Made by a program: the position numbers and the translations under genes
Notes under the pieces: generated by a model
Told to the model about the DNA's origin: nothing
The model's database searches: none
Seen by the model: the letters and a program-made list of their open reading frames with translations, nothing else
DNA from: Ursus arctos
Taxonomy: Eukaryota > Chordata > Mammalia > Carnivora > Ursidae
DNA length: 64,000 bases
Assembly: GCF_023065955.2 (NCBI RefSeq)
Contig: NW_026622808.1
Span: 39,320,475-39,384,474 of the forward strand
Direction: 5' to 3'
Shown here: piece by piece, positions 50,501 to 60,985 of the stretch
Numbering within the stretch: position 1 is the first letter of the stretch
Layout: each line of letters opens with the position of its first letter

Positions 50501-53500
50501 GGCTACAGAGGATGCCTGTCTTCACCACTTTCTAGCTGGTTGAGAGTTTCCTCTCTTTCAAAGGGGTGTTGGAATTACAGGATCAGAAGTAATAACCAAG
50601 TTCCCAGAAACTGCCCCCAAAATCCCCCATAGCTCTTCCTATTTCTATCTGCACCCATGTAATTGAACTTACAACAAATGGCCTCTGTCAGCTGCCACAT
50701 GAATGGGCAGGTGGCCTGAATTCTTAGGGATGTTGGCATCAGCTCCATGCTCTAGAAGAAGAGTCAGACAGTCTGGATTTCCTCCGCTGGCGGCTTCAAG
50801 TAAGATGGAAGCAGAGTCAGAGGCCTGACCAAGAGCGTTAGCTCCTAAGAGGAGAAAAAGTCTGTTATGCAAAAAGTCTTTTCCACTGTATTGCATATGC
50901 ATTCTTAATATATCAGCACTACCAAAAAGCAATTATTAAGGAGCCACTTGAGCAAAGCACTACGAATCAAAGAAATAAAAAATGTACCTCCTGTTCTCGG
51001 CCAGTTTATAATGCAGTTGGGGAAGGAAGAAATGGTGCAAGCCGTCTCTAAATTATGAGTAGGCTGGCTTTCAGAGGAAGTTTAATAAGTTATTTGTTTG
51101 GAACTTGAAAATTCCAGGAGAAATAATTTTATAAAAGGTGATTTTATTTCCAGATGGCCTATAAAAGCCCACTTACCCCATCCTTATACATAGGATGGTA
51201 CCAACGGTAGCACCAGGCCGTCTGTTGATGCGTTGGTGGAAAATGGAATTTTTCTGTTTTAACATGTTCTTAGCAGGCTGTTTGTAGTAAGACACACTAG
51301 TTGTTTGCAGTTGAAGCTGGGGACTTAGTGTGCCGAGCGTCATGATGGTGTGGATGCTAAGGGTATCAAGTGTAGGCAAAATGTCCTCTGAAAGTTCTCA
51401 GTTCTGGATTTTGAGGGGAACTGGGTGGCGAAGGAAGGAGAAAGGTGTTTTGGGTCAGTGGCAGAAGGCCTCTCAGTAAAATGGGCTTTGAAGAAAGAGT
51501 GGCCTCTGAATGGACAAAGCGCAAGGGGAGCATTCCGGGCACATTCACAGCACATATAAGACAGATATAGTGGCTTTAAAATAGTTGAGACTCCACAGTC
51601 ATCCGAACATAGTGGCCGCCCAAGAACCCCACTCCAGGAATGCATGAAGAAAGTTCGGGTAAGCCTCCAGGGCAACAGCGCTCACCCCGTACAGTTTCCC
51701 TTAGGTGCGTAATTTCTAAACTTCACATCGACCCTGACAAGTAGATGCCAGGATCTCCACTGTAAAGATGAAAAACCGAGGCTCCTTGAGGTTAAGTGAC
51801 TTCCCAAGGAGACACACAGCTGGTAAGCAAGGTAGTCAGGATTGTGGACCAGACCCAGGGCCTGTTTCTACGATGCCACGTTGCCACTCCCGTCATGCAG
51901 GGTGGTAAAGTAGCGTGAGTCGGAATGAGACAGATGTGGGTTCAGATCTTGGCTCTGCCATTTCCTAGCCGCGTCACTTTGTGCAAATTACTTCATAAGG
52001 GAGTTACCTCAGGGAAATACCTCACTGAGGTCAACTGATGCTGGTTTCCTTTAAGAGTTAAGGATTTAAAATCTGGTGCTTCTCCCCTTTCTTTGTATTT
52101 TAATCAACGATCTAGACAAAAGGTTACTTTTTTTGTGTAGATGGAGGGTCCAGTGTTTATTTTTGTCATTCTAGCTCATGACTCTAGACATCTCTGATAT
52201 TGCTCATTTGAAACATCTTACTTAAAATGTCTTATGGCCACTGACTGAAAACTACAACAGCCTCCCCTGTATGATGGGAAAGTTCCAGGTACGTGTAAAA
52301 AGCAGAGAGTTTTTCTTAAAAGCAGGAATCCCTGTAGGCTAGAAACATGGAGACCAGGACCGTATATTGCTAAAGAAAGAAATAAGGCTTCTGGACACAA
52401 ACAGGAAGGAGAATAAAGAAGGTAAATCTAATACTGGGACTTTATTAAATCTTGGTAAAGACTTGCTTCTTTGACAAAAAGCTCTAGACCCTACATTGCT
52501 TCATTAATGGGGGTCTCCTCAAAGACAATAAATGCCAAAGTTCTCTGAGCCGAGGTCTCTGCCAGTTAAACCAGGATCTCGAATTGGTAGCAGGGGAGGG
52601 TGTGTTTAAAGGGAAGTCCTCCAACTGGTACCATCCCTAGCCCTCTTTCCTTAAGTGTAAAATGAGGACAGTGCCTACTTGATAGGGTTTTAGAAGATCA
52701 CATAAAGCAGGGTAGGTAGTTTAATGGCTGGTGCTAGAAAGTACTCAATAAATCTAAGTTGCCTTCTCCTTCTCAGTTGTGGGTATTACTGGAGAGAGAA
52801 CTGGGACCCAGAGAGCAGCAGCCAGGGAGCAATTCTTAACAACAGAAACATCTGACAACACACTGGACTGGCCCGTGACTTAGCTTAGCAGAGATGACAT
52901 ATAGGGGGTGATGTGGGTTCTGCGAATCTAGAAACGGACAACACATAAAAAATTAAAAAAAACAGCCATCCTCAGCATGGATGGGGTGCACTATGTAAAA
53001 GAGTAACCTGCACCCTAGTAATCTTACAGGAATTACTGCACATTGAAGGAGAAATAGTCAATCTCCATTTTAGGCTTTTTAGTAGCCACTATTAACATAT
53101 GCTTTCATCAGATATTTATGTTAGGATTAGATAAAACGTTAACTTCTATTATTCTGAAGCTCTCCGTGAAGAGGAGGATGCTTGCATCATGTTACCCTTG
53201 GGGGTGTGCTGACCATATAGAAAATCTTGCCTTTCTGCAGTAACATTTCCATGATTTCAATGTGTCCACTTTGGGCAGCAAGAGCAAGAGGAGTGAATCC
53301 GTAGGAGCTCTGTGGGTCCGGGTGTGCCCCAGACACCAACATCAGCTTCACTATGTCCTGCCTGCCCAGTTTGGCTGCTTCGTGGAGAGCTGTCCTCTCG
53401 TTGGTACACCGCAGATTCACGTCTGCCCCATAGCTGATCAGCAAGGCGGCCATCTCATAGGAGTCACGTAGAACAGCTGGGAAAGTAGAAGTGAAAAAGG

Positions 53501-56500
53501 CATTAAGTTCACCAGGAAATTATGGCCAGAGTGTCTAATTAGCCAGTGTCCCTCAGACTTCTTAAGGAGCTCTTCCTGTCTACTCCCATGTGCCAGCGTT
53601 TTGTGCCTAGGAAACAGATTGCAAAATGAGGCTTATATCCAATAATATTAATAGTGTTTTACATCCATAGCCTATTGGCTTTTCTGTAAGCCAAGAACAA
53701 TTATTGTCTACTGTCTGCTCACGTGGCTGAAAAACATAAACACACAAAATTTTCATTTATCATTTTTATGTTCTTCTCTCAAGAAAATGGGAACTTAAGT
53801 ACCCAAAACAGTCCTAGAAATGCTTTTAAGTGCTTTAAACAAAGAAAAACAAACCCAGCAATAATTAGGAAATTATTTTTTTTTTTTAGAGAGAGAGCGC
53901 ACACGTGAGTGGAGGGCAGAGGGAGAGGAAGAGCGAGAATCCCAAGCAGACTCCACGCTCAGCTCAGAGCCCACCTTGGGGCTCAGTCTCATGACCTCGA
54001 GTTCATGACCTGAGCTGAAATCAAGAGTCGATGCTTAACCGACTGAGCGACCCAGGTGCCCCAGGAAATTATTTTTAACCCCAGGTTTTGTTAAAATTTT
54101 CGAACTGGATTTTCTGCATTTATGTGGTTATCATTCACATTTGGATGATCATCTTTAAGTTCTTCAAGATTCTAAAACAACTTAACGTATCCATCTCCAG
54201 GGTGTCTGGTGTGCAGTCAGTTAAGCGACTGACTCTTGGTTTCGGCTCAGGTCATGATCCTGGGGTCGTGGGGTGGAGCCTCGCATCGGGCTCCACACCG
54301 GGCATAGAATCTGCTTGGGATTCTCTCTCTCTCTCTCTGCCCCTCTTGCTCATGTGCGTGTTTATTCTCTCGCTCAAATAAATCTTGAAAAAAATATGTA
54401 TCCATCTCCATGTGTTAACTGTTGGCAGCCAGTGTGCGTGAGGACTCTTGCTGGGTGCCAGATGTTGAATCAGTGTGAATTCTGTTCACAACCATTTATG
54501 ATGTGCCATGGAAAGTGCTTTAGGACTAGAAATGCAAAGTGCCAAGGGTGTTGGGTCTTTCTTAACTCATCGAGCGGGCATTAGTGTGCACTCCGATTCT
54601 GGAAACTCATGTCCTTTGTTTTAGGAAATCATTTTCTTGCCCTTATTCATTGATGATACACCACCTCCATCTTGTCTGTTCTCTTTCTAGCGCTTCTGAG
54701 ATTCACATGTTGCTCCTCTTAGATGGTTTCTTTTTCTTTCCTATTTCCCATTTCTTATCTTCCTCTGGAAGTTTTTCTAAACTTTATCTCCCAGCATTCA
54801 TTTTGAGTTTTATACTTCTGCTACCATTTTTAATTTTCAAGGGCATTTTTGTTATTTTGTTCAATTTTTTGCAGTGTCCTGTTATTTCACTGCTTTTCAC
54901 TAATTTCTCTAACTTGATCATAATTTCCCTCTACATTTTATTTTCCCTAAATAGTCTCTCCTCCAAGTTGCCTATCTCTGTTGAAGACTTTTCTCGGATA
55001 GTCCTTATCTGTCTGCTCGTGATTAAAGAGTTGGGAACTGAAAAGCTGACTGGGGATCCTAAACGTTGAGAGTAGCTCTTGGGCCGTGTTCCCAAATGTG
55101 TGTTGATGTGCCTGGGCCATTTGTTGGGGAACCCCCAATTTCACTCTCTTTAGTTCTTTCTTTTTGGGTATATCAAATTCCCCATAGAAGCCTCCTCTTG
55201 GAAGGTAGAGTTCTGGCTGCCGGCTTTCTAGAATCCTGGTGGAAGAGGAGGGCTGGGAGGTCTCGGCCTGTGTTTGCTTAATTTCTCCAGTGTTTTCAAT
55301 CTGGTACCCCCACCATTGCCAAGTATCCCCCAGCCCAGAGAGCCTCTGTTTAAACTGCCCAGAGAATAAACCTCCAGAATTCAGGTGGAATGGGAGAAGG
55401 GATCTGTAGCACCAGCTTCTTGTTCCTTAACAGTGTTCCAGCAATTCCCCCTATGTTAGCTGCCTGTCCTTCACGGGGGCTCCATGAGGGAACTATCACC
55501 AACAACTTTCCAGGCCTTTTGATATAATTGTGTTGTTTTCCCCAAAAGCAAATTAAGATTCAGCTTTCTTTCTTTATATATAATTTTTATTTTGTTATGT
55601 TAGTCACCATACAGTACATTAGTTTTTGATGTAGTGTTCCATGATTCATTGTTTGCGTATAACACTCAGTGCTCCATGCAATATGTGCCCTCCTTAATAC
55701 CCATCACCGGCCTATCCCAATCCCCATCCCCCTCCCCTCTGAAGCCCTCAGTTTGTTTCCCAGAGTCCACAGTCTCTCATGGTTCATTCCCCCTTCTGTT
55801 TACCCCCCCTTCCTTCTTCAGCTTTCTTGTCACTGACCAGTCATCCACCTGCTCTCCAGGTTTTAAAAAACTATGTTGCTGTTGTCTCCTCTCCTGTTCT
55901 TCTCACTCTTTTGTATCTTACCTCCTTAAAACAATTTCTTAACTATAAGTTTAGTGAAGACTCAGGAGGGAACAAAATCAGCCATTCGTGTTCAGTCCGC
56001 CCTTGGCCGCCTCTTCCTACTCTGCCCACCTCTTAGATTTCTTACTCCCGAATTCACTGGCTAAGACACCGTGCAAAATGATCAGCTCATTGGCAGAGAT
56101 TTTGAACCAGGCCACCCCGTGGGCCAGTCTGTAGAGGGTCACGTACCCATGTCCAGTCAGTTGGGACCAGAATGACAGCCCCGCAACTATTACACAAAAA
56201 GTGGCACAAAAAGCCACCTTTCCATTCGCAGGGACACGGACGGAGCTGAGAGTGCTATGCTAAGCGGACTCAGGGAAAGACAAGTACCACACGCTTTCAC
56301 TCACACGTGGAATTTAAGAAACAAAATGAATGAGCAGAGCTGGGGGGAAGGAGAGAGAAAGAAGCAAACAGAGACACACACTCTTCCTATGGTTACCAGA
56401 GCTGGGAGATGGGGCTTAAGGGGTGCACGTGTTGTGAGGGGCACCGGGTGATGTGCGGAAGTGTTGAATCACTGTATTGTTCACCCGAAACTAATGCAGC

Positions 56501-56532
56501 ACCGTATGGTAACCGGAATCAAAATAAAAGCT

Positions 56533-56563
<31 letters not shown>

Positions 56564-59125
56564 ACCCAAAGCATTGCCTTTGAAACCTGTGGGCGTGGCG
56601 GACACTCAGAACCACAGACTGTTTCCCGGGGACAAGGTAATTTACCTGTAAGAAGAGGAGAATTGCCTTCAGAATTCTTGGCATCCGGATTGCAGCCGTT
56701 GAGGAGGAGGAAACGGGCATTTTCTAAGAGGCAAGTGCTGACAGCCAGAAACAGTGGCGTTTCACCATTGTGGGTGGTTTGCTCCCACGCGCTGGGTTTT
56801 GAAGCTGAAATCAATCCATTAGACCGCGCAGGTTAACATACAGAAAGGAGTCTTAGGTTTATTTCTCCGAAGCGTGAGAAGAGTTATAAAGGGAGTTTAC
56901 CTTTCAGGGTGATCTGCAAAATGTTCTTATTTAACTGCACGGCAGCCTTATGCAGAGGGAGCCAGCCTGCCCCATCTGCTTCAGCAAAAGCAGAATGGAA
57001 CTTGGTCAAGCGTGACAGTGCATCTTCCTTACCTATTAACAGGTCAGATGGGAGCAGATTCACATTTGGCCCACACACGCGGCTGCCCGCGCTGCTTCTG
57101 AACCCCACCATCGAGGCCAGTGCACGGGACGACAGAGTTCGAGCCCCGCGCTTTCGGAGGGACACATTAGAATGGCATGGGACGAAGCAGCAGGAAGGCC
57201 TTTCGCCAGCGTTCCCTGTCGCTGGGGCCTGTGCTGCCCCTCAGTGCCCCCCGCCCCCAGCTCAGCAGCGCTTTGCTAAGTTGTGCTGTGCTATTTTCTC
57301 GCAGGCTCTGGTGAATGGGGGGGGGGGGGGGGCAGAGTGTTGAGCATTTGGGAAAACCTGCTCCTGGGCTTCCTGAATGCAGCGGGGAGTGCGCGGGTCA
57401 GCACCACAGGTGCCACCACCACCAGCTGGAGGGGACAGAATAGGAGGAGTACTTAACTGCCTCTATTGTTTCAATTATCTTCTTGTAGTCAGCGCTCAAA
57501 AAGGCATGCAAGCTGCGTAGAAAACAAATATATATGTAAGCCCCAAACAGGGAAAAACAAAGGCATTTGATAAAAACACAAAGGGTAAGGGCAACTGACG
57601 TTAGCCAAGGATGAACTCTTACGTGAGGCAGTTACTGAGGCTTCATGGAGACACTTCCAAAATATCGTGTGACCGATGCACTCCAGGGAAGCCGCTCTCC
57701 CATGTCTATCTTCCTTGGGGGGCGGGGGTGGGGGGCGGCATTATCCCACCTAAGGAGCATTTCCTAATTCCTTCAAGTGCCTGACCAAGGCCGCAAGCTT
57801 TCCTACATACCATATAACTCTTGCAAGTCTAATGGCTGGGATTTATCACTACAGTTAAATTTTTCTGAAACTTTTCAATCATCAAAATTTTATGCCTTTC
57901 AACCTAAAATCATGACTTAATTACTGAATGAATTTAAAAATATTTCATCACAATGTTAACCGATAATCTAAGGAACCCAATTTCTTTACAAAACGTTATT
58001 TAAAGATGACTTTAAAGATTATTCCTAAAAGTAACCCAGAAGTGTAGGAATGGTGTGGTAAAGAGCACTGACCCGGAAGCCAGACCGCCTGCCTCTCACT
58101 GACCAGCCCTGTGACCTTGGGTAACACTTACCCGTCTCCTCGTCTCTACGTGGGGATAATAGGACTTACCACATAGAGAGGTAACGAGAATTAGAATTAA
58201 ATGAGTCAATATTTATGAAATGCTTAAAATAGTACGGCACAAAGTGATCAGTCCAATGTACTTCAACATCTCTATATTTAATTATAAAATCCGTTGGAGT
58301 TAAAACACATCTATCCAGTTTTATGTCCAGCAGGCAAATAGAGGTCACCATCCCATGCAAACAGGGTTAATCACCCCTGAAAAACAACAGTAACTGTTGG
58401 GGGGCGAGGTTACAGATTAGCCAGAGAGCATTGCGGCGGGTGTGCCTGGCTGGGGACGATCCACCTCCAGGGCGATCCTTTTACACCACGGAGGGACCCG
58501 TGGGGTCCTTTCCTGGTGCTGTCATTACAGAACTCTGAATATACACCCTTCAGAAAGGGTTCGTCTCTTCTGGGTTTAAGTTTACATCTTTCCACCTTTT
58601 GATCTGAATAAAGACTGGAACTTACCCCATCTCCCCGCTGAGGGTGAGGATAATTTTCCATGTGTATTGGTTGGATTTATGCATTCCCTTTGGCGCCCCG
58701 AAGACCAGATGCATTAGAGTTCTCTAGCCTTTCCTATCCTTGTGCATTTCTTCTCATTTCCAGCCTGCAAGCTCTCAGCCAGAGTTGCTGCTAACCTCCT
58801 TCAACTGTTTCCTCCCTAACTACATCCTGAATTATTTCCAAATTTTCCTGTCTGGCTGGTGAGACATCAAGTCTCATAGATATTTAAATGACAGCTCCTT
58901 AGATTTTGACCTCTCTCCTGTTTTTATCACAACACTAGAAGTGTGCTAATGAGAGTCCCGACTGTCGAACACTCATGCCACCTCGCCAGTGAGATACCGC
59001 TACCTGTCGTCTGCAGATGCCTGCTGTGTCGCCCTCGGCCGGTGAACGTCCTGTAAGCTCTGCTGGATGATGAGCTGGGTATCCAAGTCCTCATCTGTGT
59101 CTTCATCGCTGGTGTAATTATTCAT
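40454..59125 (-). CDS. ASB14: ASB14, ankyrin repeat and SOCS box protein (9 coding exons)
   Basis: Exons in transcription order: 59125-59004, 57512-57457, 57032-56901, 56804-56646, 53476-53231, 50844-50673, 50212-49669, 41500-41347, 40632-40454. In this ancestral frame they total 1764 nt, 587 residues plus TAG, the human length from memory. About ten ankyrin repeats (for example [20 protein letters not shown]) precede a C-terminal SOCS box with BC-box sequence [10 protein letters not shown] and Cul5-box-like LPLP. Known family role: the SOCS box recruits Elongin B/C and Cullin5, and the ankyrin repeats choose the substrate for ubiquitination; the ASB14 substrate is not settled. The start has a weak context (C at -3). 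Two junctions are unusual: a TT at the exon 2 donor and a GC donor after exon 5. APPL1 converges on it from the other strand. Confidence 0.93.
41638..41819 (-). repeat. CanSINE, antisense
   Basis: Left end ttttttaaagattcatttat, right end gagccacccaggcaaccc, flanked by related copies of ggaaatta. Sits 138 nt upstream of ASB14 exon 8 in its transcription direction. Confidence 0.9.
42540..42890 (+). repeat. possible ancient interspersed repeat
   Basis: Phrases such as tactgagcacag, ggtaagtgctataaaagaaa and tttgaggaggtaacacttga recur in ancient mammalian repeats. Similar wording appears near 11780-12200, 15700-15930 and 24100-24250. I cannot name the family by eye. Confidence 0.3.
43389..43592 (+). 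repeat. CanSINE, sense, inside L1
   Basis: Head ggggcgcctgggtggctcag, tail caaataaataaaatcttt and an A-run. Perfect 17-nt duplication gaaagacttaatgatat at 43372-43388 and 43593-43609. Confidence 0.95.
44858..44946 (-). mobile_element. short antisense L1 3' end inserted in L1
   Basis: A T-run followed by ttagtcaccatacagtacat, the inverse of a carnivore L1 3' end. Flanked by agaatacacactcttc and agaatacacattcttc (one mismatch), so it is a separate, strongly truncated retrotransposition. The same sequence occurs at 55575. Confidence 0.85.
45121..45331 (+). repeat. CanSINE, sense, inside L1
   Basis: Head ggatgtctgggtggctcagt, a CT repeat and tail aaataaataaataaaaatct. L1 sequence (aaagaactc) resumes on the right. 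Confidence 0.92.
45764..45942 (+). repeat. CanSINE, sense, inside L1
   Basis: Head gggacacctgggtggctcag, tail caaataaataaaatctta. Perfect 15-nt duplication gaaaagacccaaata at 45749-45763 and 45943-45957. Confidence 0.94.
48079..48265 (+). repeat. CanSINE, sense, inside L1
   Basis: Head ggggtgcctgggtggctcag, A-run tail. Duplication caca(a)tgaga / cacaaggaga at 48069-48078 and 48266-48275 with one mismatch. Confidence 0.92.
49095..49270 (+). repeat. CanSINE, sense
   Basis: Head gggcactgggtggctcagtc, tail caagtaaataaatctta plus A-run. Flanked by aaggtgaccaa(a/g)gag at about 49080-49094 and 49271-49285. Between the L1 and the large ASB14 exon. Confidence 0.93.
49669..50212 (-). CDS. ASB14: ASB14 large ankyrin exon
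   Basis: The largest ASB14 exon, 544 nt, 181 codons, with acceptor ttctttctcag and donor gtaagt. It holds the central to late ankyrin repeats: [40 protein letters not shown], then a cysteine-containing linker ([15 protein letters not shown]) before the SOCS-box exons. No stop or frameshift. Confidence 0.93.
50845..53230 (-). other. ASB14: ASB14 GC-AG intron with MIR pieces
   Basis: Intron between ankyrin exons 53476-53231 and 50844-50673. Contains an antisense MIR at about 51735-51865 (ttgaggttaagtgacttccc, cacacagctggtaagcaa), a sense MIR at about 51905-52020 (tcttggctctgccatttcct) and a sense MIR 3' part at about 52640-52760 (gtgtaaaatgaggacagtgc, gtactcaataaatct). I see no other gene in it. 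Confidence 0.65.
53231..53476 (-). CDS. ASB14: ASB14 ankyrin exon with GC donor
   Basis: 246 nt; acceptor ctttcccag before 53476. Encodes ankyrin repeats with [35 protein letters not shown] and [20 protein letters not shown]. It ends CAGAAAG followed by gcaaga, a good GC-AG intron donor. The join to the next exon (GAGCTAACG) gives QKGANALGQ in frame. Confidence 0.9.
53881..54062 (-). repeat. CanSINE, antisense
   Basis: T-run then agagagagagcgcacacg, ending gagcgacccaggtgcccc. Perfect 14-nt duplication aggaaattattttt at 53867-53880 and 54063-54076. Confidence 0.93.
54200..54397 (+). repeat. CanSINE, sense
   Basis: Head gggtgtctggtgtgcagtca, tail ctcaaataaatcttgaaa. Perfect 13-nt duplication gtatccatctcca at 54187-54199 and 54398-54410. 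Confidence 0.93.
55574..55815 (-). mobile_element. L1 3' end, antisense
   Basis: taatttttattttgttatgt, ttagtcaccatacagtacat and aatatgtgccctccttaata are the inverse of the carnivore L1 3' end. 5'-truncated copy in an ASB14 intron, sense to ASB14. Confidence 0.8.
56220..56567 (+). mobile_element. L1 3' end, sense, beside an ASB14 exon
   Basis: Contains tgctatgctaagcggactca, cacacgtggaatttaagaaa, gttgaatcactgtattgttc and a tail of AAAAC repeats. 5'-truncated, opposite in orientation to ASB14, ending about 80 nt from the ASB14 exon at 56646-56804. Confidence 0.85.
57457..57512 (-). CDS. ASB14: ASB14 coding exon 2, abnormal donor
   Basis: Acceptor ctacgcag before 57512. Encodes [18 protein letters not shown], which matches the human N-terminal region. 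The phase of exon 3 requires this exon to end GCA-G, but the next bases are TTAAGT rather than GTAAGT. A GT one base earlier (GCA|GTTAAG) would shift the frame at the standard acceptor. Confidence 0.8.
57513..59003 (-). other. ASB14: ASB14 intron 1 region with MIR
   Basis: Between coding exons 1 and 2. Holds a sense MIR at about 58045-58240 (agagcactgacccggaagcc, gtgaccttgggtaacactta, taaatgagtcaatatttatg). The rest shows no gene or young repeat. Confidence 0.65.
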
Positions 59126-59133
59126 GTGGAACG
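59004..59133 (-). CDS. ASB14: ASB14 first coding exon
   Basis: Acceptor ctctgtcag before 59133, ATG at 59125, donor gtagcg after 59004. Encodes 40 residues starting [20 protein letters not shown] followed by QQSLQD. The acidic stretch followed by a helix ending QQSLQD resembles a ubiquitin-interacting-type motif found near the N terminus of related ASB proteins (inference). The eight bases before the ATG are exonic, so at least one upstream exon must exist. Confidence 0.88.
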
Positions 59134-59687
59134 CTGACAGAGTTAAAGTCAGAATGAATTAAAACTATTTTTCCAGTTGTGAAAACAAGATAATCAAATA
59201 CTTAAAACCACAAACGAAATTCAGAGAGCTACAACATTAATAGGACTGAGAAAATGCAAAATTTAGAAAAATATTAAAATTTCTCATAAATTCAAAATAG
59301 TTTTCTGAACTGCCACAAATTCAACATAAATTTGAAGTTTCCGTGAGTAGCCACTGACTTAAAGCCAATTCAGGAAAAACCACCTTTCATATAAGACTTA
59401 GGTCAGTGCCATTTTAACTATGAAAATAATGATTTATTTTAGACTTGGCATAGGAGGTTTTTTCCTCAGTCATTGAAGCACTCACCCAAAAGAACATCCT
59501 TATGCTAAAAATAACAGTAAATACTAAAAACAAACATGTTATAGGAATATATGTACTCTCATAATACAACATATAACAGGAATAGTGGTAGTAAAACACG
59601 ATGTATTAGGCAAAATCTCAATGGTTTTAAAAGAACATTTCTGTTTTAGCACAGAATAGGTCTGATCACATACCAAAGACGTTTTAC

Positions 59688-59779
59688 CTTCTGTTATATC
59701 CTTTAGGAGAGCGCGGAAGTTTTCACTGTCAGAGATTAGCACATCAGAATTTTCGCTTATATTTAGGCTTTCCACTCCC
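59688..59779 (-). other. exon-like open segment upstream of ASB14
   Basis: Bounded by an AG (cactacag) before 59779 and a GT (gtaaaac) after 59688, 92 nt, one frame open for 30 codons with protein-like composition (SENSDVLISDSENFRALLKD). If spliced to the ASB14 exon starting at 59133 the frame continues into MNNYTSDED without a stop. No ATG lies in this frame inside the segment, and the acceptor has a poor pyrimidine tract. It could be an upstream ASB14 exon, or chance. Confidence 0.3.
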
Positions 59780-60746
59780 CTGTAGTGACCATTCCATTAA
59801 TAGCTTTACTATAAATACCTGATCATAAGACAGTCTGGCACATTCTCCTTGGCTTTTTTTACATGTGTTTTAGCTCTCTTTGGAAACATGATCTCTTTTC
59901 TTCCCTGCTGTATTCATCAAATTTAAAGGACTAAACGTTTTATTCCTGGTATAAAATGCTTTTGCAGGGGGTTGGCTGCGCGCGGTGAATCCCTTCTCGT
60001 CAGCCTCCTGCACGTAGCCACTGCAGCCCAGAATCAATTTTCCACTTGAGAGGCCAAACTCTTTTCTCTGACCGATTTATCAAAGTGACCGTCCCAACCG
60101 TCCTGATTCACTGCTAGGTAGCGGCACCTACATTTTCTCTGGGTCACGGAGCTGCCGCCTAAAGTATCCTGGGAATCCCAAGGAAGGAATTAATTCCACA
60201 CAAGATAATAAAATTTCGACTATAATTTTGTTTTGTTGAAATGTTTTAAAATTGTTAATCTATGCTATTATGAATATATGCTAATAATAAGAATATTAAC
60301 TATTAAACATAACAAAGAGACACTTGGCATTTCCAGTCAAACACGAGATCAGTGCCAAGCAGCACTAACACCGCCGCGGGTGTGCAGGCCGCCCCTCCCC
60401 CCTCCCCGCCCGCCATCTTACTGCCTTTCTACGCAGTGAGGAATTGTTTTGATATTTTCCTTATTTAGAATCACCTCTGGTAGGTGACTGGAAAGTCAAC
60501 TAGTACTGAAGCTGAAGAAATGACTTAATACTTGGGAAAACATATTTTCTGATATTGAGATTTATCCAGTTATTCTCTCCAAATCTGTTCCTCACCTACA
60601 TAGCAAATAAATCAAAGTTTCCAAGATTTCTCATAGGCTTCAAAGAAACATTTCTCTTCATGTTTTCTAGAAGGGCTGTATTCCGGTCAAGTGAGAGTGG
60701 TACATCAGGGAGGAGGACTGTGAAAGACCATCTAAAAGAAAGACAC

Positions 60747-60877
60747 ATGGGGCGCTTTGGTGGCTCAGTCGGTTAAGCATCCAACTCTTGATCTCAGCTT
60801 GGTTCTTGATCTCAGGGCTGTGAGTTCAAGTCCTGTGTTGGACCCCACACTGGGCATAGAGCCTACTTAAAAAAAAA
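60747..60877 (+). repeat. CanSINE, sense, older short form
   Basis: Head tggggcgctttggtggctca, body cttgatctcagggctgtgag, short A-run tail. Flanked by related aaaga(a/t)(a/g)acac copies. About 110 nt downstream of the DNAH12 stop, antisense to that gene. Confidence 0.85.
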
Positions 60878-60985
60878 AAAAGAATGACACGAAGATACTT
60901 GCTTTTATAATATATATATTTTGAAGTAAATGAAGACAACACAGATCCTTTTTTAATGCTTTCAGATGTTTTAAGTTTGTCCAAT

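Noticed and set aside
54584..55069. 161-codon plus-strand frame in an ASB14 intron
   Set aside because: A T-rich stretch gives a Phe/Leu/Ser-rich translation without domain features. No splice partners and no homology that I recognise.
59819..59889. ATG-led 23-codon exon upstream of the exon-like segment at 59688-59779
   Set aside because: The phases match, but the intervening 39 nt is too short for a mammalian intron and is a multiple of three with in-frame stops, so the match is probably a coincidence of frame.
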